Source: JACXVD01 sp047975785
GTDB lineage: Bacteria > Pseudomonadota > Alphaproteobacteria > Sphingomonadales > Sphingomonadaceae
Assembly (NCBI GenBank): GCA_047975785.1
Contig: JBKEEC010000045.1
Span: forward strand, 1 to 7,817
DNA length: 7,817 nt
Direction of reading: 5' to 3'
Each line of letters starts with the position of its first letter. The stretch's first letter is position 1. A program made the position numbers and the translations under genes. This document shows, piece after piece, positions 1 to 5,316 of this stretch. The notes under the pieces are model-generated. The model was not told the DNA's origin, ran no database searches, and worked only from the letters and a program-made list of their open reading frames with translations.

Positions 1-271
1 AGTGTTCTTTTGGACGAAGCAGCACCGGACCGTGACTGATCAGCGCAATGCCGCCCAAAGGGGCCAGACATTTCACTCTCACATTTGCCAGAGCCAGAGG
101 CCTGCCTTGGTCGCTGACCAGCAGGTAATGTGACCGTGCCTGGATGCGCCGCGCGGCACAATCGGCATAGGCCGGATATTGTCGCCAGCTTCCACCGCCA
201 TGCGCAGACAATATGACAGAGGCATGTTCCGGAGGTATGCTTTCCAAAGTAAGGCAAGGCGGTGCATTCAT
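1..271 (-). CDS. FemAB/GNAT-like aminoacyl- or acyltransferase, N-terminal part (runs off left edge)
   Basis: The minus strand is open from an ATG at 271 to the window edge, giving 90 codons with no stop. An AAGGCG Shine-Dalgarno-like stretch lies about 6 bases before the ATG. The visible protein has a WRQYPAYAD segment (residues 29-37) followed by GRPLALANVRVKCLAPLGGI and then ISHGPVLLRP. This matches the usual N-terminal pattern of FemAB-like proteins (lipid II:glycine glycyltransferase or GNAT superfamily): an aromatic 'W..Y/QS..Y' segment, a strand with 'GRPvALAqV', then a 'GG...isrGPv' strand. Such proteins are common in polysaccharide and PEP-CTERM loci, where their substrates are mostly unknown. 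The gene is divergent from the glycosyltransferase operon. The family is inferred from pattern only, because the catalytic C-terminal half is missing. A general GNAT N-acyltransferase is the main alternative. Confidence 0.62.
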   Translation of the reverse strand, partial: MNAPPCLTLESIPPEHASVILSAHGGGSWRQYPAYADCAARRIQARSHYLLVSDQGRPLALANVRVKCLAPLGGIALISHGPVLLRPKEH

Positions 272-388
272 AAGTTCGCCTTGAATTACATGGTGTTAAA
301 TAAAATTCAATGTCAGCTTTCAGACCATTCCATCTTTTTTCCTGCTCCTGTAGGGGGCAAAAAAACACCCTGCCAGAATGGTGAGAAT
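272..388. promoter_or_regulatory. Divergent intergenic region, presumed to hold both promoters
   Basis: These 117 bases separate two divergently read genes, so promoters for both the leftward FemAB-like gene and the rightward glycosyltransferase operon should lie here. The region is AT-rich at 281-310 and again has T6 (335-340) and A7 (359-365) tracts. I could not find a convincing -35/-10 pair with 16-18 bp spacing on either strand. TTGAAT occurs on both strands as the arms of the inverted repeat but lacks a good -10 partner. The promoter role is inferred from gene arrangement, not from a clear motif. Confidence 0.45.
281..310. repeat. Inverted repeat TTGAATT-N16-AATTCAA in the divergent intergenic region
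   Basis: TTGAATT at 281-287 is matched by its exact reverse complement AATTCAA at 304-310, with a 16-base spacer. The repeat begins 9 bases upstream of the ATG of the leftward gene. The spacing and lack of a GC stem followed by a T tract argue against a terminator. A dimeric regulator site is possible, but short AT-rich inverted repeats also arise by chance. Confidence 0.35.
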
Positions 389-1405
389 ATGCTGATGACC
401 CTGCCTGTTTCCGTCACTTGTGATATCTCGGTAATTATAGTCAGCTATAATACCAGAGACATGACGCTGGCCTGCGTAGAGTCAGTCTATCGCCATGGCG
501 GGCGCCTGAAAACAGAGGTGATTATTGTCGATAATTGTTCCTCTGACGGAAGCGCAGAAGCCTTGCGTGCACGCTTTCCCCAGGCAAAAGTTATCGACTC
601 TCCGCATAATGGCGGCTTTGCCTATGGCAATGCTATCGGGTTCTCCCGGTCACAGGGCAAATATCTGCTTTTGCTCAATCCCGACACACAGATTTATGAA
701 AGCACACTTGAAGCCGCGTTCGATCATATGGAAGCGCAGGGCAATATCGGCGTGCTTGGCCCGCGTGTCTGGCTGGATAACGGGGAACAGCAATCCAGCA
801 TTATCCGGTATCTTGATCTGACCCTGTTGTTTTTCATCATCTTTGTTCCCGGCCCATGGATGCGCAGGACATCATTGTTCGGAGATTTGCGCTATGCCAC
901 TCTTTCCCGCGATGAAACACATGATGTCGATGCCGTGGCGGGGTGCTTCATGCTTGTTCGCCGTGACATGGTCAGACAGACAGGCGGGCTGGATATACGC
1001 TTTTTCATGTATGGCGAGGAAGTCGAATGGTGCTGGCGCATTACCCGTGCCGGATGGCGCATTGTGTATTACCCTGAGGCTGAAATCCTGCATCATGGCG
1101 GAGCCAGCACGGCGCATATGCCAGAGTGGAAAGCGGTTGAAATGGCGCGCGGTCAAATCCTGTTCCTGCGCTTTACCCGCGGGCGTGTGATCGCCTGGAT
1201 CGGGACGCTGCTCATGCTGCTGCGCGACCTGCTGCGTATGCCGTTTTACGTCCTGCAAACGGTGCCGGGAGGATTTCGTCCTTCTCCTGATTTCAATCCA
1301 AGGTGGGCGCGTTTGACTTTCCTCATCTGCGCTCTTGTCCGGCAACCTGCAGGACAGAACATTGAACTGCCGGTTCCGGTCGATATGGCAGGCCGGAACC
1401 CATGA
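389..1405 (+). CDS. Family 2 glycosyltransferase, rhamnosyltransferase-like (GT-A fold)
   Basis: This 338-residue protein probably transfers a sugar from a nucleotide-sugar to a growing lipid-linked polysaccharide unit at the cytoplasmic face of the inner membrane. Visible GT2 motifs are ISVIIVSYNTRD (13-24), the nucleotide-binding VDNCSSDGS (47-55), NGGFAYGNAIG (74-84), LLLLNPDT (93-100, the DXD-equivalent), AGCFMLVRRD (184-193) and FFMYGEEVEWCWR (205-217, carrying the acidic catalytic-base region). This set is typical of the WbbL/rhamnosyltransferase-like branch. A hydrophobic stretch at 268-290 may associate with the membrane. The ATG at 389 follows GGTGAG closely. The second Met codon at 395 has better spacing from it and is an alternative start. 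The frame stays open upstream to 179, but that stretch has no GT2 homology pattern and overlaps the divergent gene. The stop overlaps the next ATG (ATGA), which implies translational coupling. The donor and acceptor sugars cannot be read from the sequence. Confidence 0.9.
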   Translation: MLMTLPVSVTCDISVIIVSYNTRDMTLACVESVYRHGGRLKTEVIIVDNCSSDGSAEALRARFPQAKVIDSPHNGGFAYGNAIGFSRSQGKYLLLLNPDTQIYESTLEAAFDHMEAQGNIGVLGPRVWLDNGEQQSSIIRYLDLTLLFFIIFVPGPWMRRTSLFGDLRYATLSRDETHDVDAVAGCFMLVRRDMVRQTGGLDIRFFMYGEEVEWCWRITRAGWRIVYYPEAEILHHGGASTAHMPEWKAVEMARGQILFLRFTRGRVIAWIGTLLMLLRDLLRMPFYVLQTVPGGFRPSPDFNPRWARLTFLICALVRQPAGQNIELPVPVDMAGRNP

Positions 1406-2436
1406 AACCACGCTGGATGATCGAGTCCGCGCGCATGGCAGGACATGCTGCATTATGGTGGCCCGAACGGACGAAAATGCGGCCTGCATCTGCCGGAGCC
1501 GACAGGTTTCCCTACCGGCCATATTGTTCGTCCTCCTACTGGCGGGATATCCCTCCGATATTCATTATCGGCGCCCCTCGTTCCGGAACCAGCCTCCTTT
1601 ATGAGTTGATGGTCACAAATTTCCGTTTTTCCTATATCTCCAACCTTGCCCATCGCTTTTATCTCACCCCGATTTCGGCCAGCCGGATCGGGAGGTCCGC
1701 CATTCACAAGTGGTCTGGCAATTTTACCAGCCGCTATGGCCATATCTCCGGATGGGGTGCCCCCAATGAAGGGGGCTGGATATGGCGCAGGTGGCTGGAA
1801 GATGGAGCATGGAGTGATGGCGCCAATCTGCCATCAGGGACAGGTGCCGGGCTGCAGGCGCTTGTTACCGGCCTGTCCAGCGTGCTTGATGCTCCGTTTC
1901 TCAACAAGAATACGATGCATTCCAGCCGCCTTCTGTTGCTGGACCGGATCTGGCCTGATGCACTTTTCATCGAAGTCCGGCGCGATCCGGTTGAAAATGC
2001 GCGGTCAATAATACGGGCCGAGCGTCAGGCCGGCGGTCCGGCCCGCGACCGGCAGGGCTGGTGGTCTGTCCGGCCCCTTCTGGCGAGCAAAATGGCTGGA
2101 AAATGCGCAATAGAGCGCGCATCCATGCAAGTGCTGGGGGTAACGCACGATATCGTCAGGGATATGGCTGAAATCGGGCCGGATCGGCTGATCACGATTG
2201 ATTATGCCTCGCTCTGTATGGATTGCCCTCGACAGATGGAGCGTATCGGTGACTTTCTGTTCCGCAATGGGGTGATCCCTGAATATAGAAATCCGGTGCC
2301 AGATCATTTCACTGTGTCGCCTTCGTGCCCGCTGGGTGAGCGTGAGGAAAACCTTCTGTCCGAATTCCTCCATTATTATGCAGCGCAGATAACTGCTTCG
2401 TCGCCTTCTCTCGAAATTGATTTATCACCATGTTGA
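1402..2436 (+). CDS. PAPS-dependent sulfotransferase (Sulfotransfer_3-like)
   Basis: This 344-residue cytoplasmic enzyme likely transfers sulfate from 3'-phosphoadenosine-5'-phosphosulfate to a hydroxyl, here probably on a sugar. The 5'-phosphosulfate loop is clear at 53-66 (IFIIGAPRSGTSLL, containing PRSGTS). The 3'-phosphate site is LFIEVRRDPVENARSII (188-204), with R194 and S202 eight residues apart as in characterised sulfotransferases. A downstream RLITIDYASLC segment (262-272) and the helical C-terminus also fit the family. About 50 residues precede the first motif, including a basic and Trp-rich N-terminus. The ATG overlaps the glycosyltransferase stop by 4 bases, and the stop overlaps the methyltransferase start by 7 bases, so the three genes are very likely co-translated. 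The context points to a carbohydrate substrate, which is inference. Other Sulfotransfer_3 members act on lipids or small molecules, so the acceptor is open. Confidence 0.87.
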   Translation: MKPRWMIESARMAGHAALWWPERTKMRPASAGADRFPYRPYCSSSYWRDIPPIFIIGAPRSGTSLLYELMVTNFRFSYISNLAHRFYLTPISASRIGRSAIHKWSGNFTSRYGHISGWGAPNEGGWIWRRWLEDGAWSDGANLPSGTGAGLQALVTGLSSVLDAPFLNKNTMHSSRLLLLDRIWPDALFIEVRRDPVENARSIIRAERQAGGPARDRQGWWSVRPLLASKMAGKCAIERASMQVLGVTHDIVRDMAEIGPDRLITIDYASLCMDCPRQMERIGDFLFRNGVIPEYRNPVPDHFTVSPSCPLGEREENLLSEFLHYYAAQITASSPSLEIDLSPC

Positions 2437-3143
2437 CCCATCCCGATCCAGCCAGCGGGACATCGCACCTGCCCTTGGCGGGCTATCACGATCATATCCG
2501 CCATGATGTGCTGGACCATGTGACGGGCCATGTGACGGGCCATGTGCCGGGCCATGGGCAGGGGCATTGCGGCAATGTGCTGGATTTTGGTGGCGGCATT
2601 GGTGCCACGGCCATGTTTCTCAAGGCAATTGGTCAGGCGCATCGCGCAGGTGTAGCGGATATGGTCGCCAATGAGGGGGCGCTGCAAGGTCTTGATTTTG
2701 CGATGACGGGGAATTTGAACGACCCGGCATTTATCCATCATATTTATCAGCAGCATGGGCCATTCGATACGATTCTTGCGCTGGATATACTGGAACATTT
2801 GCTGGACCCGTGGTCTGTGGTGAGCGTGTTGCAAGAGGCACTTGTGCCGGGAGGGCGGCTCATCATCAGTGTCCCCAATGCACGCAGTTACAAGCTGGTT
2901 CTTCCGCTCCTGTTTCTCAATCGCTGGACCTATCGCGATGCCGGTATTCTGGATCGCACGCATATACGGTTCTTTGTCCGCTCAACCGCCTGCGAACTGG
3001 TGACAGACGCAGGACTGAAGGTAGAAAAAACCGCTGCATCCACTTACGGCAGCCGGATGGTTCGTCTGTTCCGTCTTTTGACATTGGGGCTACTGAACAG
3101 CTTTACTGACCGGCAATATATCGTGATTGCCCGCAAGGTATAA
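2430..3143 (+). CDS. Class I SAM-dependent methyltransferase (Methyltransf_23-like)
   Basis: This 237-residue protein shows the class I methyltransferase fold. Motif I is VLDFGGGIGATA (50-61), followed by FDTILALDILEHLLDPWSVV (112-131) with the family's D-x-x-E-H element, and LVPGGRLIISVPN (138-150), the motif III strand. The THIRFF segment (177-182) is common in Methyltransf_23 enzymes of polysaccharide clusters. The C-terminus returns to a strand, QYIVIARKV. It may O-methylate a sugar or the chain end, but the acceptor is unknown. Its ATG lies inside the sulfotransferase gene and has no clear Shine-Dalgarno sequence, so it probably depends on translational coupling. The N-terminus (19-47) is unusually His-rich because of a 12-bp tandem repeat just before motif I. 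The gene ends 18 bp from the end of the convergent acetyltransferase gene. Confidence 0.88.
   Translation: MLTHPDPASGTSHLPLAGYHDHIRHDVLDHVTGHVTGHVPGHGQGHCGNVLDFGGGIGATAMFLKAIGQAHRAGVADMVANEGALQGLDFAMTGNLNDPAFIHHIYQQHGPFDTILALDILEHLLDPWSVVSVLQEALVPGGRLIISVPNARSYKLVLPLLFLNRWTYRDAGILDRTHIRFFVRSTACELVTDAGLKVEKTAASTYGSRMVRLFRLLTLGLLNSFTDRQYIVIARKV
2517..2564 (+). repeat. 12-bp tandem repeat CATGTGACGGGC, about 3-4 copies, inside the methyltransferase gene
   Basis: Two perfect units (2517-2528 and 2529-2540) are followed by a third with one change (2541-2552) and a degenerate fourth (2553-2564). The unit is a multiple of three, so the protein gains a four-residue repeat HVTG-HVTG-HVPG-HGQG at residues 30-45. 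Copy-number change by replication slippage would lengthen or shorten the protein without breaking the frame. The tract lies just before the SAM-binding loop. Confidence 0.9.
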
Positions 3144-3161
3144 AATATTACCTGTCTGGAT

Positions 3162-3773
3162 TCAGCTCCCGCCAGATTGCAGGGCAGGATCATATCGGGT
3201 GACAAAAGCTGCCAGATCCGCGTCAAGAAGCATGGGCATGGCGGCCTCAATCCTGTCCATTGGCCAATCCCACCAGCTAATGCGCTCTAGCGCAGCGATG
3301 GTGGTTTCATCAAACCGGTATCGGATGATTTTTGCCGGGTTTCCTCCGACAATAGCATAGGGCGGCACATCTTTTGTCACCACCGCGCCGGACGCTATGA
3401 CAGCGCCGTTACCGATGCTCACTCCCGACAGGATCAGGGCATTCACCCCGCACCAGACATCATTGCCAATATGGATATTGCCTTTTGAGGCCGGATGACC
3501 GGTAATATGGGAAAACTCCTGATGGATAACATTGAAAGGGTAGGTGCTGACCCAGTCTGTCCGGTGCTCTCCTCCCAGCAATGCCTGAACATTGGCCGCA
3601 AAAGAGCAAAAAGCTCCGATACGAATATCTGTTTCATCGCCATAGCGCCTGATGATCAGCCCGCCATAACTGTGCCTCCCAATCTCGAATTCGGGATAGA
3701 TCCGGGCAAGAGTGCGTATGGTGTCTTTATGGCCTTTCAGCCGCCGCAGTGATTTTCTGACAAGTTCCAGCAT
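3162..3773 (-). CDS. Hexapeptide-repeat O-acetyltransferase (CatB/Vat-like, left-handed beta-helix)
   Basis: This 203-residue protein fits the xenobiotic-acetyltransferase-like branch of hexapeptide transferases, which move an acetyl group from acetyl-CoA to a hydroxyl. Features seen are YGDETDIRIGAFCSFAANV (44-62), GGEHRTDWVSTYPF (67-80) whose H70 matches the catalytic His of the family, and hexapeptide coils around IHIGNDVWCGVNALILSGVSIGNGAVIASGAVVTKDVPPYAIVGGNPAK with its typical GNPAK end (144-148). A C-terminal WWDWP (167-171) is also characteristic. AGAGAG-like purines (AGAGAG) lie 5' of the ATG at 3773. It is the last gene of the leftward export operon, 36 bases after the flippase. O-acetylation of the exported polysaccharide or one of its sugars is the likely role, by context. 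The family also includes antibiotic acetyltransferases, but nothing here suggests resistance. Confidence 0.88.
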   Translation of the reverse strand: MLELVRKSLRRLKGHKDTIRTLARIYPEFEIGRHSYGGLIIRRYGDETDIRIGAFCSFAANVQALLGGEHRTDWVSTYPFNVIHQEFSHITGHPASKGNIHIGNDVWCGVNALILSGVSIGNGAVIASGAVVTKDVPPYAIVGGNPAKIIRYRFDETTIAALERISWWDWPMDRIEAAMPMLLDADLAAFVTRYDPALQSGGS

Positions 3774-3809
3774 GATACTCTCTAAGGGTCCTGACCCAAC
3801 GTAACCGGA

Positions 3810-5297
3810 TTATATAAACCGGAGTGTTCTGAAGACCGGATCAGGCAAAAAACGCTGTAAAACGGGCCTCATTTCATCCGGCATACGGCGTATCTGCACT
3901 GTCCCGACAACTGTCCCGATCACTATCCCGGTCAGGAGAGTGGCCCATAGCCCACGCACTCCGTCCAGCCAGGGCATGGCCAATGCAAGGCCTGTAACCA
4001 CAAAAGCCAGAAATCCCGCCAGCGGAGGAAAACCCGGCCGGCCAGAAGAAAGCCGGTTCATAATCAGCAAATCTGCCAGACATCTTGCTGCAAACACCCA
4101 GGCCGCTGCCACCAGACCATAATGCGTGATTGCCAGATACATCGCCCCGATAAAGAAGGGAATCTGCAGCGCCAATGTCATGGTAACAAGACCGGGCCTG
4201 CCGGCTGCGGTGAGCCGGGCATAGGGCACAACTGCCAAACCATTATACCAGTATCCGGCCAGCAATGCCCATGCAATCGGGGCGGCTTGTCCGGCCAGTG
4301 TTTCTCCTGCCCATAAGGCCAGAAACGGCCTGATCAGGAACAGCATACCGATAACCGGCAGGGTCGTGACTGTCAGCAATATCAAATTGGCACGCCTTGC
4401 AAGTTCGCGGCTGCCTGTTTCGTCACTGGCCGCCAGACGAGGAAAAATTGCTGTGCCAATAGCGCGCGGTAACAGTGAGGCGCGTTGAACAATCTCGAAC
4501 GGCACATTGTAGACTGTAACTGCGGCAGCAGAAATCATGGCACCGATCATCAGGCGGTCCGTGCTCACCAGAATTGGCGCAAGCATGGCCGTGACTGTCA
4601 CCCAGCCGCTAAAGGAGAATAAGGCCCGTGCCTCGGCAGGATCAGGATGCGGCACTGTGCCACGAAGTAATTTCTGCCAGACATGCATGAAAAACAGCCC
4701 CAGACCAATGAGGCGGGCAATGACAGCAGCCAGTATCAACCCGCCGAGATCAGGGCCAAGGATACAGGCACAGATCAGTGGCAATATCTGGAATAATGCG
4801 CTGCTGATGGTCGTCGTGACATTGACAGCGAGAAACTCCTCCCGGCCTTGCAATGCGCCGGAGCAAACCCCTGTGGCCGTTGCAACAGGCACTGCCAGCG
4901 CCAGAAGCGGTAATGAAGCCATTAATTGCTGACGCATGGAATCGTTCAGTTCGATGTGATGAACGAAATAATATCCCGCCCCGATATACAGGGCCGCAGC
5001 GCCAATCAGGCCCAGTGCACAATTGGCAAGCATTGCGGTCCAGAAAATGTCACTTCCCTTTGTGGCGCGGGGGCGGGCAGGGGATGCGGCAAGACGAGCG
5101 ATCCGCCGGGCTGTCGCTCGTCCAAGCCCCATATCGAAAATACCGAAATATCCCAGAACCAGCCACACAATGGCCAGGGCACCATAGCGTTCAGGGCCTA
5201 TCTGGCTGATATACAGGGGGATCGTGGCAAGGGCGAGCGCAATCGGCGCAATGGAACCTGCCAGATTATATAAAGTGTTCCTGAGCAAGACTGGCAA
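3810..5297 (-). CDS. Wzx-type polysaccharide flippase (MOP superfamily)
   Basis: This 495-residue, very hydrophobic protein has about 12-14 predicted membrane segments by eye (for example 11-31, 38-57, 87-112, 128-148, 165-205, 305-325, 370-392, 425-467). The N-terminus LLRNTLYNLAGSIAPIALALATIPLYISQIGPERYGALA and the following GYFGIFDMGLGRATAR (49-64) are typical of the polysaccharide biosynthesis branch of MOP exporters, which flip undecaprenyl-linked repeat units to the periplasm. No ATG is available before residue 56, so the start is the TTG at 5297. It follows AGGGTGG at a 7-base spacing and gives the N-terminus usual for the family. The gene lies 12 bp after the Wzc-type gene in the same operon and the same reading frame. 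The last membrane segment contains a 12-bp tandem repeat. Substrate specificity cannot be read from the sequence. Confidence 0.88.
   Translation of the reverse strand: MPVLLRNTLYNLAGSIAPIALALATIPLYISQIGPERYGALAIVWLVLGYFGIFDMGLGRATARRIARLAASPARPRATKGSDIFWTAMLANCALGLIGAAALYIGAGYYFVHHIELNDSMRQQLMASLPLLALAVPVATATGVCSGALQGREEFLAVNVTTTISSALFQILPLICACILGPDLGGLILAAVIARLIGLGLFFMHVWQKLLRGTVPHPDPAEARALFSFSGWVTVTAMLAPILVSTDRLMIGAMISAAAVTVYNVPFEIVQRASLLPRAIGTAIFPRLAASDETGSRELARRANLILLTVTTLPVIGMLFLIRPFLALWAGETLAGQAAPIAWALLAGYWYNGLAVVPYARLTAAGRPGLVTMTLALQIPFFIGAMYLAITHYGLVAAAWVFAARCLADLLIMNRLSSGRPGFPPLAGFLAFVVTGLALAMPWLDGVRGLWATLLTGIVIGTVVGTVQIRRMPDEMRPVLQRFLPDPVFRTLRFI
3898..3933 (-). repeat. Imperfect 12-bp tandem repeat, three copies, in the flippase gene
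   Basis: On the plus strand the units are ACTGTCCCGACA (3898-3909), ACTGTCCCGATC (3910-3921) and ACTATCCCGGTC (3922-3933). They encode the repetitive stretch TGIVIGTVVGTV near residues 456-467, in the last hydrophobic segment. The unit is a multiple of three, so the frame survives copy-number change. The copies have diverged, so the repeat is older or less active than the one in the methyltransferase gene. Confidence 0.75.
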
Positions 5298-5316
5298 AAG
5301 CTTGCCACCCTATAAC
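5292..5316 (-). promoter_or_regulatory. Flippase translation start: SD AGGGTGG, TTG start codon within a 6-bp hairpin
   Basis: Read on the minus strand, the amber stop of the Wzc-type gene (5312-5310) contributes to AGGGTGG, a plausible Shine-Dalgarno site. TGGCAA (5307-5302) and TTGCCA (5297-5292) are perfectly complementary with loop GCTT. The TTG start codon forms part of the 3' arm and the end of the SD lies in the 5' arm. Such a fold could limit initiation unless ribosomes finishing the upstream gene open it. The stem is short and its stability is not calculated. Confidence 0.45.

Noticed and set aside
79..267. 62-codon minus-strand frame
   Set aside because: It lies in another frame of the FemAB-like fragment, which is longer, open to the edge, has a ribosome-binding site and a family-like sequence.
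335..365. T6 and A7 tracts that could pair across a GC-containing loop upstream of the glycosyltransferase
   Set aside because: The inner part pairs poorly with mismatches, and a terminator would make little sense between divergent genes. A weak leader structure cannot be excluded.
179..388. Upstream in-frame extension of the glycosyltransferase to an ATG-like start at 179
   Set aside because: The extra 70 residues show no GT2 pattern, overlap the divergent FemAB-like gene on the other strand, and would remove the intergenic region. The start at 389 (or 395) has an SD-like GGTGAG just upstream.
872..1522. 216-codon minus-strand frame opposite the glycosyltransferase and sulfotransferase
   Set aside because: It is antisense to two genes with clear motifs, has a His/Arg/Gln-rich shadow composition and no recognisable domain.
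2376..2963. 195-codon minus-strand frame opposite the methyltransferase
   Set aside because: It is antisense to a gene with clear SAM-binding motifs. Its repeated RHMARHMARHM stretch is only the complement of the 12-bp repeat.
3155..3176. Possible leftward terminator: TCTGG and CCAGA with a 12-base loop, followed by an AT-rich stretch
   Set aside because: The stem is only 5 bp, the loop is large, and the following TAATATTTTATA is not a clean T tract. It also overlaps the end of the acetyltransferase gene.
3786..3797. Palindrome GGGTC-CT-GACCC between flippase and acetyltransferase genes
   Set aside because: The loop is too small for a stable terminator hairpin, there is no T tract, and the next gene of the operon begins just after it.
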